Assembly: GCA_001600055.1 (NCBI GenBank)
Contig: BCIV01000004.1
Span: 124,001-188,000, forward strand
Source of the DNA: Filobasidium wieringae
Lineage: Eukaryota; Basidiomycota; Tremellomycetes; Filobasidiales; Filobasidiaceae
Direction: 5' to 3'
Length of the DNA: 64,000 nt
The notes under the pieces were generated by a model. The model had not been told where the DNA came from, searched no databases, and saw only the letters and a list, made by a program, of their open reading frames with translations. This document shows positions 50,894 to 63,660 of the stretch, in pieces (position 1 is the first letter of the stretch; each line of letters starts with the position of its first letter). The translations under genes and the position numbers were made by a program.

Positions 50894-53610
50894 CTAATCT
50901 TCAGTCCGCTTGCGCCGCAACTTGTGCAACAACCGATGTCTCTCCAAAGTCCTTTGTATGGTATTCATCCTGGGCATCTTGTCGTGCCGCCTCCTCTCCG
51001 CCTCTTTCGCAGCTTCCTGTCTGATCTCCGCCACGTCCCGTGTGTCTTCACCTGGTGGTCCTCTTGTTCTCTCAAAGACGTATTCGTCATTACCCTCCAA
51101 GCGTTGCAGCTTCGCACCTGCTACCAGTAAAGCGGCAAACGTCTCTCGGTAGCGTCGGATATGCTCCAGAGGCATGTCATCAGAGGTCGATGCATCGTTG
51201 GTCGAGACGCCTCCGGCCTCGGTATCCCCCACCCGGTTCATCTGGGCATGCCATTCGCTCTTCCACAAGCCGCTGATCTTGCTGATATCGCCGCCGATCG
51301 ATGCAACGTCTCGTTTCTGTACCTCACGATCGGCAATCAACAGCGTACGGGACATGGAATCCCTCGGCAAATTATCGATCAATAATCGTCGACTAATAGC
51401 TTCCAATTGCAGAGCGTATTCGAGGACTCGAAGGGAGACTTCCTCGTGCGGCATCGGTGCCAATTCCCCTGCCAGTTCCTCCTCTGCATCGAGCATAGTC
51501 TTTTCCTCAATGGTAGGATCCTCCTTCTCTCGCACAGAATCGACTCGATCTTGTGAATCGGACCCACTCGCTTCCGGTTCATTCAGCTCCTCCTCCTCTT
51601 CCTTCTCGACCTCGGCGACAGGTTCCCCCTTGAGCAGCTTCAAAAACGTCTTGCGGTGTTGCAAGACGAAATCTCGATGAGCAGTGAATGCTCCATTCTG
51701 CCGGAGTTTCGTACGGGTCGCTTCCTCCTTCCGAGTTCTATTGTGAGAGAACGTGCTCAGGAGACCGGTCACGGTTTCTATATAACAAGGGGAGTCAATT
51801 TTCAAGCGATCCGGCAAGACATCCGGGATGTACTTACGGACGACGAATGAGGCGATCAGAGGTACGGCCAGGATACTGTATACCACGAAAAACACCCTGA
51901 AAAGTAGGAATCGTCTGTTAGACCGAGACCACCCGACATGAACATCGCTTCACACTCACTTTCCGCCAGGGCTCTTCGGTGTTGAATCTCCATACCCAAT
52001 AGTCAAACTGAGGATCGATTCAGTTCCATACATTCGGGTATTCGAACCACGGACCGATCACTCACCAGAACTCGATTTCGAAATAGAGCGATTCCCAAAA
52101 CGACCAAGGTTCCAAAGCCTGAAAGATAGCCGCGCCTACCACCCAGAAGATGGTCAAGCTCGTCAAGCTCCAAGTCAAATCCCACAACTGAGTGACCAAT
52201 TCTTCCCTCCTCGCGATCTGGTCGATCAGGTCGATCTCGTCCTGAAGGAACCCATGCGGGTTTTGCCTCATCGCTTCTTCCTTGATGGCCGTCTCGTACT
52301 TGTTACGCCATTTCGCTCGACGGGCTTCGGCTCGGTTGGAGAAGAAGGCGATTATGATGGAGACTTCGTTGGCTAATTGAGAGATCGTTAGGACTGCGAA
52401 CTGAGGATGGAGAGGGGGTGTAAGAATGATAAAGAGTGGTGGAACACATGCGAGAGCGACGTACGGGGAGGAGCAGGATTTTTCCCGGTACGGTTGTTGG
52501 GTAAAGATCACCGAATCCGACCGTCCTACGAATAGTACGTATAAGGAACAGCAATGGCCCAAATCTGAACGGTAGTACTCACAACATGGTAACGATACTG
52601 TGATAAACCCGTTTCTCCGTCAGTTCATCTGAGAAAGGATCAAACATTATCCCATCGAAAACTCACCTATAATAAATCCCATCGAAATAAGCCCAATGTT
52701 CGATCCTAGAATAAACCAACGCCTGTATCTACGCATCCACAAAAGAACGGAAAAAAGCATCAATCCCCCTGTCAAATCATCTATCATCACTTCCCAACGA
52801 AACTGACCCCGATGACGAAGAACAAGAACGAAATACTGATCAAAAAGTGTTTCCCAGCGATCCTAACGAGTACATCTTTACTCTGTAAATCGTCCTCCTG
52901 ATTCTTGCCAAAAGCCCAAGCGTAGTGGAGGGTGAGGATGAAACTGATCAGGCCGGCGATTATTACGGAAGCTATGGCTGACCAGAACCCTTCTGTGTAG
53001 TTGTCTATTCTCGAGGGGTGAGTGGGTGAGTGAAGAGGATATAAGAATTGGGAAAGGGCTTGCATTCGGAGCTGTTTCGGGTACTACCACCGTACAGAGA
53101 AAGATTTATGACGGCGATCTACCCAACCAAGCCTTGTGATCAGTGAAAGAAGACTCGGCCAGGATGAATGAGGACGAACGTACGATAGTCTTGCCTATCC
53201 AACCGATCGTACTGATCCTAGTGAAGACGGTCCAGTATTTCCTCGTCCTCACTGAGAACCGGAAAATCAAGAGGATATTCGCTGCCACATTCAAGAACAA
53301 TCCGATAGCTGAGAGAGCGATCTATATTATGTATCTCGAATCATCAGCTAAGGACACTGATGTATTTCAAGTAGAACGGATCTTACACAAGCTTTAGGAT
53401 CAGAGACCTCTTCCCCGTTGAAGGTATACCATCGTTGCTATACATTGAATTTCGTGCAGTACATGTCCGACTCGTATAATTTGTTAGACTTACACCAAGG
53501 GCAGGAATATCGAGCAGTGTTGAGAGCGGAGCGAGGAGGGCGGCGATCAAGGGGACGGTAGTGATCCAAGCGTGACCGTGACCGTTTCCATCGTTTGATT
53601 TGGATCTCAT
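50894..53610 (-). CDS. TOK1-type outward-rectifier K+ channel
   Basis: Plasma-membrane potassium channel with two pore loops per subunit, found in fungi. Start at 53610. The N-terminal part has four or more hydrophobic segments, among them FWSAIASVIIAGLISFILTLHYAW and FLISISFLFFVIGVSF. The first pore reads SIVTMLTVGFGDLYP (exon ending near 52510) and the second CLTIGYGDSTPKSPGGK (about 51961..52010), followed by VFFVVYSILAVPLIASFVV. Between them lies a helical, charged linker and the segment FWVVGAAIFQALEPWSFWESLYFE that precedes pore 2. The C-terminal cytosolic tail (50894..51700) is long, acidic to mixed, with Glu-rich and Arg-rich helices. The order of 8 segments fits TOK1. Convergent with EB1, 163 bp between stops. 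Confidence 0.87.
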
Positions 53611-54261
53611 TGGTGAACGACGATTGGCTGTGCTGACATGTCGAGTGTTGCTGATTCTTGGCCTTTTTCGCCTTTGAAGGGTTCACAGTTCCCAGGTCGA
53701 GGATACATATTCAACCGAGTTGATGGAATATTTGTATCCGAAACGGAAGCATTTCATCAATTGTGTCATGAACTATTTATAAAATACAGGTCGTGGTTCA
53801 CCTTCTTCTCGAGTGCTCAGCATCGTTACGGACGTCTACCCATCGACCTAAACTCAGGCAGCATTCGCAGAGACAGGGCCACAAGAAGCGTTCGTAAATC
53901 ATCGTATGAATGTATATATGCGCCTATCACGAACAAATCTCAAAGTATTTACGTCTCGTGAGGAAAAAAAAGAAAGGGAAAGAAAATATGCGCCCGGCCG
54001 AATTGATATATAGTCCTAAAGATTGAGGGAAAGAGCGAGGGGAGGTATGTATAGAATGCCTTGTTTAAATATATATATATGCTGATTTCCGTCGAGAGCT
54101 CCTTTTATCGTTTGATCTAGTTGATGTGATGTCATGAGAAAAATATGCCCGGGAGTTGTACCTTGTATCTTGAGGGGAAACGAAAATTGGGTAGTTGTGA
54201 TGAATAGGGATCCGAAAAAAGGGGTGATAGAGTGCGAAAAATGCGGAAAGGAAGATGGTCA
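53611..54261. other. Intergenic region, upstream of TOK1-type gene and 3' of Whi3-like gene
   Basis: 651 bp. An AT alternation (ATATATATAT) at about 54069..54080 lies in the presumed 3' region of the Whi3-like gene, and purine-rich A-runs are at 53964..53985. No coding exon was recognised. Confidence 0.4.
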
Positions 54262-57200
54262 TCATGACCTGGAGAACCCATTCTGAGCATTCCCAGTCTG
54301 TAACATGGAAGCGTAATTGTTCATCGATCCTCCGTTCTGAGAGATACTCGTCATCGGCCAAGGAGCGGAGCTTCCCGATCGTGGGGAAATGGGAACCATC
54401 ATCCCATCCTTTCCCTGACGATGTTCGCTCCCCCCCGAAGGGAACCGCTGTAATCGTGGCGAAGTGGCGACGTTCACCATCATCTCGTGAGGAAGCGAGG
54501 AGCTATTGAACGGGACCGCTAGAGGTGACAGCGGGGTATCCGATTTAAAACTGGACGAAGCGAGACCGGAATCGCCACTATTGTTCCGACCGGGAATAAA
54601 GGTTGGGATGAACGACAACCCATTACTGGAAGCAGACGGACTGAGCGGGGAAGGTCCACCGGCAGCGTACGATCCTGGCGAGGTCATGTTGGACACGGTC
54701 ATCACGCTCTGACTCGTATTGATCCGAGTGGGTTGGCCGTTACCTCGTTGACCGAGACTGTTCTTCGAGTATGACAGACGTAGTCCGCCTTTCACGAGCC
54801 CCCCCTAAGGTGCGACAATCGGGAATTAGATGACCTGACAAGGGAAGAGAAACCGATCGATAGGAACTTACCAGTGTATTACCATACAACTCTTTGATCG
54901 CGTTGGTAGCAAACTCGACACTGTCGAACTGTCAGGAACGAATATGAGCACGATAGATCGCTAGAAGGCACGCCAGCAAGCTCCGTCCACTCACCTCGAC
55001 GAAACACATCGGTCCATTAACTTTCTGCCTAAAGCTCATCCTCTTGAACCCTGTCGCTCGAGTGAACAGGTTCCTCAGACATTCCTCCAAGTAATTAGGC
55101 GATTGAGTTACCGCGAGGTGCGACGGTAAATTCCCCACATATAAAGTATTGATCGGAGGGTTCTGATCCGCAATGTTCAAACTCCCTACGCCAAAGTCTG
55201 AGAGCGATCGCGGGCCCGTCATGCTGCCCATCGGACGACGACCGTTCAACCCGGTCAACGCTCTGGGTACAAAAGGTTGATCCTCTTGCCTGGAAGCGTT
55301 CCCGTCAAACGTGTTCGGTTGATTCCCGTTACTCGATCGACCGGGAGCGGGACTGTTGTGACGAGAATCGCCATCGAAAGAACCCAACACTTCCATCCCG
55401 ATCCCACCGACGTTCCAATCCTCATCCTCTGCTTCGGCCAGAGCGAGTAGCGCTTTGGAATCTCTCGGGATGGTGGATAAGATGGGCGAGGTGAACCCGG
55501 CGGCGGGACTCGTCTGATCGCTGCCGTTGAGTATACCGTGAGGTCGATCGGAGGAAAGCATTCCCGACCCTGAACCACTGCTGCTGAGCGGCGGACCGGA
55601 CGCGTTGGATCCGCTCATGGACGATCCCAGTTGAGGTTGCAAGTACTCGTCCGATCGCCTATCACCAAAGCTCGAGGAGAACGGGTGTTCCGGTACCTGT
55701 GACAGGGGGAGCGGGTTGTTACTCCAATCGGTACTGAACACGCTACGAAGCGAGTCGGTCCGATGATGCTTGTACGTCTTGTTGTTCATCGGCGTCTGAT
55801 CCATCTCCAGCTGAGCGAACCTTGGCGAGAACGCGGTGGGAGGAGCCGGTTGTGATGATGAGAAACTCGATCGAGTCTTCGATTCGGCTTGACCGTCGAA
55901 TTGGTTCGTGGAGTGATCGATGTTACCGGATCTAGACTGAGATCCGATCTGCTGTAAAGCCGCGGCGGCCTGTTGTCTTTCCGACAACGTCAACGATCCG
56001 GGTAGCGTGGCGAAACTATCCGACATGCTCATCCCTTTCCCACTCGGCGTACTCGCTCCACTTCTCTGTCCAAGGTTCCTACTCTGAACCGACCTCTCAT
56101 CCCCCTCGATCGCGCCATCGGACGGTCTACCTCTTCCTTGACTTCCCGAGGATCGTTCCCGATTGAGTACCAACCCGCCCATCCCCATGCCCGCCAACAA
56201 TCCCGGCAACTTGCCACTCCTCATCAAGACGTCCATGATCTCGCTCTCCGGTACTCCCGCGAGGGACATCGAGTTCGATCCGAACCCTCTTCTGGAATGC
56301 AAGTTCTTCTTGGCCATCTCCACCTTGAGCGTGGCGCCGGAAAAGACGTCGACCTTTCTCCCCTGTAACGTCTCCCGTGCGACCAGCGCGTCCGCTCTCG
56401 TCCTGAACCTAGCGAACCCGATCACCTGTCTCCTCGGTGGACCTCTTCCTGACGAATTGACCATCCCCACAAGAGAAGTCGTGGACGACGAAGCGGTGGA
56501 ATTCATCCCCAACCCGAGGGCGGCGGCGGTCGCGGCCGGCAAGGACGATCGGAAAGGATCGTTCCCCATCTGACCCCCATAGATCGAATCCTCCTCGTCC
56601 ATCTCTCCTCTAACGACGGGACTCGCCATTCCGCTCGTCTTTACCGAATCGTCGCTCAACCCGAGTTGTTGCTGTACGGCCAGAGGGAGGGAGTTGAACC
56701 CGATCGTCGAGGTCGATTCTTTCGACAAGACGGAAGGCGCGTTTGGGAATTTCAGGGAAGCCGCTTCGAACCCGTTCGCAAACGTGAAGATGTTGGTGAA
56801 TTCCCTTTCCTACGAGAATCGTAACAACAATATCTCAGCGACGCCCATCATCATCGACCACACTCCACCACACTCGACAGTCCACAAACTCGACGACTCA
56901 CGGTGATATCGTCCGGAAACCCGACCATGAAGACGGTACTGATCTCCTCCACCCTCTCCCTGGACCTCTTCCCATTCCTCATCCCATACTCGTCAATCAT
57001 CTCCTCCTCTTCCTCCCCCCCGCCCGTCCCTAGCCCCGTCCCCGAAGCCGTACCCACGCCCACACCCACGCCCACGCCCGCGCCCGTGCTGGAGGGCTGT
57101 TTCTGGACAGAACCCGATCGCGCGGAAGGCCGACTGCGACTCCTCCTAGCCTCATCGTTCCGTCTCTTGCTCTTACTCCTCGTCCTCGTCCGTGTCAAAT

Positions 57201-58437
57201 TCGTCGTCGTCGTCGTCGTAGGGGTCGAAGCGGAAGCCGTGGTCGTCGTGGCGGTCGTGGCGGTCGCGGTAGAATTCAGGCCCGAACCCCGCCCATCCGC
57301 ATCCCCCTCCTCTTCCCTCCCCTGTCCCAACTCCCTCTCCCCATCCTCATCCAATCCCAACCACCCCCCCTCCCCATCCATCCCAGCTCGAACCCCGCCC
57401 TGCCGTTCCCCCCCCGACGCAGCGCCCCCGAGGTACCCCAAGGACGGGTCCAACCCCCCTAGACCGAGCGCGATCCGGTCCGGCTCCAGGCGATCTAGAG
57501 CGATCGTCCCGAACCCTATGGAACGTTGGGTCGGTCCTTGTGCGTGTGAGTGTGAGTGTGAGTGTGCGTGTCCCTGACCGAGCGCGTGTGCGTGGGGGTG
57601 GGGGTGAGGAGGGATCTGAGCTTGCTGAGCGTAAGGTTGTGGATGCGAGTTCAAATGCGAGTGAGGATGAGAAGGGTGAGGGTAATACCCCGAATAACTC
57701 GAGGAAGTATCAAACCCCATCCTCCCCATCCCCATCCCCATCCCCATGCCCATACCCAGGCCCTCACCCAATCCGCCCGCGTACGGCCCATACGACCCAC
57801 TCCCACTCCCATTTCCCGTTACCCCCTGCCCCACCTGCATCCCTAACACCCGATCGCTTTCATCCCTCAAATACCCCCCCGTCCCCGTCCCAGCCCCTGC
57901 GCCTCGTTCCCCTCTCTCCGGCACAGACCCAATGGACCCGATGGGAACGGTCCCGAACTGGTTAGTGGGGGGGAAAGAGATCCCCATTGACGCGTTCGCG
58001 TGAGCGTTCGAGGATCCGTTTGCGTGTGCGTTTGCATTGAGGCTGGGGGTTCCATTTCCATTCACGTTCGAACTGACGTCCACGTCCGCGTGTGCGTGTA
58101 CGTTCGAGCCGAGGAGTGAGGAAGAATAAGAAGGGTAGAAAGGACGGGAGGAAGGGGAAGAGGAAGTGTGAGTGTGGTAGTAGGGATCCCGGTGACCCGA
58201 TCCCTGTGCTTGTGCGCCCGGTCCCATTGGTGATTGTGAGAGCGAGAGTGATGAGGGCTGGAACGCGGCGTGCTGCAGAGCCGTGAACCCCGATTTCAGT
58301 TGAGGTTGAGGATGATCCCCTTCCTCCCTCTGCCTCTCCCTGTTCGTGTTCGTGTCCATGGCCAAGGCCGGGTCCGTCTCCCTCGCCCTATGCACCCCCC
58401 TGCCTCTCTCCCTGGAGATCGAATCGGCCCAATCCAT
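54262..58437 (-). CDS. Whi3-like RRM RNA-binding protein
   Basis: Cytoplasmic mRNA-binding regulator; yeast Whi3 retains the G1 cyclin CLN3 mRNA and forms condensates. Exons (reverse) 58437..56902, 56809..54995, 54928..54872 and 54804..54262, all phase 0, give 1316 residues. The first 490 residues are low-complexity (Gly, His, Ser, Asn, a GMGMGM run, a poly-Thr/Ala run and a basic RSKSKRR patch). A first RRM begins at about 501 ([12 protein letters not shown]) but its C-terminal half ([24 protein letters not shown]) is near 630-680, so an insert of about 90 residues splits it. The second RRM, about 1066-1155, has the Whi3 signature: [28 protein letters not shown] and [16 protein letters not shown]. 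No other family shows this last block, so the call is firm. Confidence 0.88.
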
Positions 58438-59612
58438 CGTCGGTTGGGGGAGTATGGATCGTGTTTTGATTACGACGGTGTCGCTACGGGGCTGGTGACT
58501 GGTGATGATGTGATGCTACGATGCTATGATCCGGGGGAAAAGAGGTCGAGGTGTTCCTGGGTGGACATGGGTGGTCGACGTGTCGCTGTCGGTGTGGGTG
58601 TCGGTGTCGGTGTAGACAACGTGGAGTGGGGTGAGACGAGGTGAGAGAGGAACAAGAGGATCTGCGTGTCTGCGTGTTTTCGAGTGTAAAGGGATCTCGC
58701 CTGTCCGTCGCTTCGTCGTTGTTGTCGATGATGAGTGAGAGCGATCGAGTGCAGGTGCAACCGCCAACGTTCGATCGATAGGCTGATCCTTGCTTGATCA
58801 GAGCGCAGTGACAGTGAGCAGTGACAGTCCAATGTGAGTCACCCGTCACCCGTCCCAATATGATGATCACTCGATTATCGCCTCTATCAACACAACAACA
58901 CCCACCACCCCGTCCCTCCCTCGCTCGGATCCGTCGACCCTCCTACAGTACTACTACTGCCATTTGCATCCGATATCTCTCCTACCCAAACCGGTAATAT
59001 TACTAATGATCACCGAGCCTCCCGGGATCGCCTCGAGGTAGGGGGCAGGGTGCACCGCGGATGGCCAGTGTTCGGTGATGGGGGATGGGAGGGCTGTGTC
59101 GGATGGTCATACGGTCGTTTCATACTGAATACTGATCATTCGTTCAAGCTCAAGTGATCCAAGTGATCGTGCTCATGTCCGCATCGGACGAGATACACGG
59201 GTCGCCAAGTCGCCCATCGACAACCCATCGAAACGCCCCACCACCCACCACGCCTCCCATCCCACCTCATCCAGCGGTACCACACCCCTCGCCCGTCCAC
59301 TCCCAAGCTCAGGCCTCGGGAAACTGACGGTAACGTCCCTAATCCACAGTAACATCCCTAGATACAAATACAAAAACCAAGTGCGCAGGTGCAGGTGCGA
59401 GTGCGAGTGCGTGAATGAGGATGTGCCCTTTGAGCCTGACATCATTCCACGCGGATCCAGAAATTATCGACCATCACCCATCCCGACCTAGCGACCTGCT
59501 CGTTACTCGTGATGATCCCTTCCCAATTCCTCTCAAATCCAATCCCTCCCTCTCCCTCTTCCCGCACCCACACCCACACCCAACCCACACCCAAACCCAC
59601 ACCCACACCGCA
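58438..59612. promoter_or_regulatory. Divergent promoter Whi3-like / NOP8 with C-rich CACCC leader repeat
   Basis: 1175 bp. Near the NOP8 start, 59566..59610 is an imperfect tandem of CCCACA/CCAAACCC units ending 3 bp before the ATG. Near the Whi3-like side, 58587..58615 carries a GTGTCGGT-type tandem (four GGTGT/GTCGGT units). The rest is C/T-rich without recognised genes. Confidence 0.45.
59566..59610 (+). repeat. CCCACA tandem in NOP8 5' leader
   Basis: About seven imperfect hexamer units, C-rich on the coding strand and G-rich (GGGTGT) on the other. It directly precedes the ATG at 59613, so it is probably part of the mRNA leader. Confidence 0.7.
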
Positions 59613-62419
59613 ATGCCCCCAACGAAACTCCACATCTCCCCCCTCCCCACCCCCGCCACGGCCCTGCTAGACTATTTCACCCGGTTCGGTCGTCCCCTCT
59701 CCTTCTCCCAGCCCGAACCCGACGCCTTGGGGGGCGAGAGGGGGTTTGGGTATTTGGTCGTTGATTTCGACGACCACGAGGACGAGGACGAGGACGATGC
59801 AGGGAAAGGGAGAGGGAATGCTGGGAGGGAAAACAAGTTGGACAGGTGTTTGAGGACGGTCAATGGGACGATATGGAGGGGGATCAAATTGAAGGTTCAA
59901 CGGGCCAAGATGGGGTATTTGGAAAGGTGAGTCCTCGCCGTCGCTCCCTTCTCCCCTTCCCGCCTTTCTGATCTCATCTCATTCCATCTCATCCTAATCC
60001 CCCCTCGTGTCCCCCTCGTGTCCCCCTGCGCCCCGCCCACACCCCCCGCCCCGTAGAATCCAACTCGAAAACCTCCCCCCCACCCTCCCCACCCAACCCA
60101 AAGGTCGGACGGAAAAACAACTCCGCTCCCTCAAGCTCAAGAAACGGAGGGAGCGGAAGAGACGGATCAACGAGCTGGGAGGGGTTAGGAGTGGGGATAT
60201 GCGGTTGGTACGTGTTCGAGATGGGGGGGGTGCAGGGAGTGGGACTGGGATGGGGATGGGGAAGGGGAGGAGGTTGAGGAAGGTGAGTTGGTTGTTTCTT
60301 TACTAAGGAGAAGGAAGGAAAGGAGGGGTGGGATCGGGTTATTGATTGTCGTCCCTCTTCGTCTTTTGGTTTTTCGATTCTTTCTCATTTCCTTTTTCAT
60401 CTTCCTGCAACAACCCGTCGAATCCTCGCCTCACCACGTCCAACAGGGCTGGAAAGAAGACACCCTCTCCAGCCGTATCGTCCGGCCCATCTTCACTCGA
60501 CCCACTCATCCTCTTCCCCCCGCTCCCATCGTCACCTCCGCACCCAAGTCCACATCCACCTCTCTGAAACAAAAGAGACATCCCCGCTCGAGACCCCCCA
60601 CTCGAGCTAGGAGGGTTTGGTTGGACCCGATCGGGTTTGGGTCGAGGCATGAGGTGTTCAGTGAGAATGAGTTTGAGCAGGGCGAGGATGGAGTGGGAGG
60701 GAGGAGGGAAGGGTTGTGGGTCTGGGAAGAGGTTGGGGATGATACGGACGATGCCGATGTTGGCGCTGGGAGATGGACCTTCCAACCCCCCTCCTCCCAC
60801 CCCAACCCCAACCCCGACTTTGACGACTTACCGACCGAACGGATCCCCGGTACGAAAGAACGAACACAATCCATCCTCCGTTCCATCGCCGAGACTTCCC
60901 TCTACCCATCGACGTACGAGATCTACGAACCGAAATCTTACACCTTGGCTCTCAAGTCGGGGTCGGCGGGGCAACAGAAGGCGGCCCAAGCTCAGGGACA
61001 GGGACAGAGGAAAGTGAAATTACGATCCCTAGAGGAAGAGGTACAGGGTTTGGATGATGATGATATCTGGGGGGAAATGGGATTCGAACGAGATCAGGGA
61101 GGGTTGTTTGATTCGCGAGAGCCGGTCGGGGGGCTCGAGGAGGGGTCGGGACGAGTGAAGCATGCGCGTGAGCGTGGGCAGCGGGATGACCCCGACGCCG
61201 ACGATGAGGGGCTTTTCGATACGCAAAAGGACGTGGAAGCGGATCAAGGTTCCCCCCTTTTCACCCACTCGGGGAACGTTCTGAACCCACCCTCATCCCC
61301 CTCCCCCTCCTCCGCCTCAGGCTCAGGCTCAGGCTCAGGCTCGGATTCGGCCCGATCCGATCTCTTCCCTCCCCCCGCTCGACAAGCCGTTATCAAGGGC
61401 ACAAACTCGCTGGAACAAGTGGTCAGGAGGGAGAAACGTAGGGAACTGGCGTTACTGGGATCTCTTGGGTTTTCACTCGATGCCGCCGATGCTGAAGATG
61501 ATGCAGCCATGAAGACGGAGACGTTTGAGGGGGAGAGCGACGAGTCCGATTGGGCCCCGGTTATGCGGTTGAGAGGAGGGGCGGGGGAGAGTGAAGGGAT
61601 GCAGGTGGATGAGGAGAGCACGAGTGATGGTGATGAAAGTACGAGTGATAGTGACAGTGACAGCGACACTTCGTCCGCTTCCCCCTCGGAGAGCAGTAGC
61701 GAAGAGGAAAGCGAGGATGAGATCAAGGTAGAGGTCGATCCCGGTCAACGGGCTTTGACTAAACAAGAGACGCTCAAGGATCTGTTCAAACCTCGACCGG
61801 ATGAAGGTCAGTCGTTCGTACAACCACTTACCAGCTCGTCGACTGATCCCGCCAACGTGATTTTCTAGGCACCGGGTTCTCCCTCATGGCAGGTCTAGAT
61901 CTGGATCTAGATTCGGATGAGGAATACGAATCCGCTCCTCCCCAACCGACCATCCCGTCCCCCGTCCCGTCCTTCATCCCCGCCCCCCTCACGACCGCTC
62001 CGGTGGGAGGAAAGAAAGACCTGTTCGCTCCCGAACCAGGCGCCCCTTTCTTCTTTTACGATTCTCATCAGAGCATGGCCCCTCCCGGTGAGACGTACGG
62101 CGCGGACGAGATGAGGAAACGATGGTTGGGAACGGTGAAGACGTTACAGGGGGAGACGATCGAGGTGAAACCGTTCGTCAGGTGTGAGACCGAGTGAGTC
62201 CTCGTGCGGGCGCGGTCTGCTCTCCCACATCGTCCAAGCTCTCGTGACTGAACTCGACGAACCCGATTTACCACCTATAGCGAACATATGACGCAGAAAT
62301 GGAAGGATTCCAAGGTGGAGATGACGAGGGAATGGAAGAAGAGGCATAGGGAGGCGGTGAAGAGGGTCAAGCGAGGGATGGGGAGTGGGGGAGCTGGACA
62401 GGGTGAAACTGCCGAGTAG
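59613..62419 (+). CDS. NOP8: Nucleolar protein 8 (NOP8/NOL8) with N-terminal RRM
   Basis: Ribosome biogenesis factor for 60S subunits, linked to Nip7 and the exosome in yeast. Exons 59613..59926, 60057..60282, 60447..61806, 61869..62193 and 62281..62419 give 787 residues. Residues 4-105 are a divergent RRM ending CLRTVNGTIWRGIKLKVQRAKMGYLERI, the pattern that links it to NOL8. A basic Lys/Arg stretch follows (LKLKKRRERKRR), then a long acidic Ser/Asp/Glu region, and a conserved C-terminal block TGFSLMAGLDLDLDSDEE and FFFYDSHQSMAPPGE, ending in a charged helix WKKRHREAVKRVKRG. Intron 1 (59927..60056) is very C-rich. RRM plus tail fits NOP8; the middle is not informative. Confidence 0.75.
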
Positions 62420-62889
62420 AGATGGTCATGGTTTGTGTCTACCTATATTGCATGCACCAGCATTGTCCAACGAGAAGTATCAGACGGGTGCTCTGACCAA
62501 GTGAGCTAATGAGCTATGAGCTGAGGTAGCCGGTCGGATGATTCGTCACCCACAAAATAGATCCGGCCTGGCTCTGCTCACGAGATCAGCGGAAGCAGAT
62601 CCGGTGAGTCTGGCGCTATGTTGCGCGTTTGAGGTCTTGTGACTTGACGTGCACTTGCTCGCTTACACGCTGCGACACTGCGACAGCCACAGCGACAGCC
62701 AATGGGCAGAGCAGACTCTCCCAGGAGAAAGGTGTCAGGCCAGGTCGTAGCTACCAGCTGGCACTATATATACTCGTGCTCGTGCTCTTCCTGTATACTC
62801 CGGTACTATACTCCGCTCTCATCAGTCACAGCCATCTCTCTCACTACCGCACTCACTCACTCAAATCAACGCTACCACACCATCGCACC
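62420..62889. promoter_or_regulatory. Promoter of STF2/TMA10-like gene
   Basis: 470 bp after NOP8. A clear TATATATAC box at 62765..62773 lies about 117 bp before the ATG, the most canonical TATA element in the window. A CGACA-type repeat (CGACACTGCGACAGCCACAGCGACAG) is at about 62671..62696. No gene was recognised. Confidence 0.5.
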
Positions 62890-63660
62890 ATGACTCGTAC
62901 TGAAGTATGTCTGACCTACCTAGACCTCCTTTGACTCGTCATACTCATCACCCACGACCACCTCACCATCCCACAGCGCAACATCTACCCTGCCGCTCTG
63001 ATCAAGGATCGTTCGGGCAAGTACATCTCGTAACATCCTCACCATCACACTTGCTAAACTCCTTTCCCGATCCCTCCCCACCCCCAATGAACACCCAACA
63101 GTCTCCAAATCCGGTTTGGACAAGTCTCTCCCCAAAAAAGGAGCGGGAGCCGGGAACTGGGGTTCCATCACTCAGGAGACCGAACGTTACATCCACGCTC
63201 CTCATTCCCTCGTCGAGAACTCGGAGGAACACGTCCCTACTCCCTTTGATGGGGATATCGAGGACGAGGAGATCAAGCAGGATGACAAGGCGGTTGGGAA
63301 ACCTGCCGCTAGGAGGATGTCTTCCATGAGTGACGAGGAGAGGAAGGATGCGGCCGCTTGGAGGAAGGGCGCGATGAACCGTCAAGGACGTGAGTCTTAT
63401 AGGTTTCCTTTCACGTCGTACCACATCGATTCACTCACTTCATCATCCTACACCCGCTTGCAGTCGACTTGAACTCCATCGCTCGTACTTCCGGTGCATT
63501 CTCCCAGTCTCCCCCCGAGACTTCTAGCTTGAGTTCTTCCCCCGTTAGGAACATGAACGCCGTACGTCCCCGCTCGTCCCTTTGAACCTCCCCGTACCTA
63601 TCCTTACCTCCCCCCCCTCCCTTCTCTTCTCAGCTCGCTCAAAAGCTCGGCAAGTACTAG
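62890..63660 (+). CDS. STF2/TMA10-like small hydrophilic protein
   Basis: Exons 62890..62904, 62977..63016, 63102..63389, 63464..63561 and 63634..63660 give 155 residues. The start MTRTERN and the block LDKSLPKKGAGAGNWGSI match the HABP4/PAI-RBP1-related Stf2/Tma10 family (yeast proteins of about 85 residues). In yeast these are stress-induced, ribosome-associated and reported as ATPase-stabilising or desiccation-protective hydrophilins. The rest is polar and disordered, with a possible phosphosite-rich SSMSDEERKD stretch, ending LAQKLGKY. Intron 2 (63017..63101) must begin with GC (GCAAGT), because neither neighbouring GT keeps the frame. A strong TATA box upstream fits stress-type expression, by inference. 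Confidence 0.8.
63017..63101 (+). other. GC-AG intron in the STF2/TMA10-like gene
   Basis: Donor G|GCAAGT at 63016/63017, the classical strong GC donor, and acceptor AACAG at 63101. The nearby GT (63021) would break the KDRSVSKSGLDKS frame, while GC restores it. Confidence 0.7.

Noticed and set aside
56903..57577. A 224-codon Pro/Ser-rich open frame on + and several others through 58 kb
   Set aside because: They are antisense to the low-complexity first exon of the Whi3-like gene; GC-rich repeats keep all frames open. No family pattern.
61310..61350. GGCTCA tandem as a regulatory repeat
   Set aside because: It is in frame in NOP8 and simply encodes a Ser-Gly run in an acidic disordered region.
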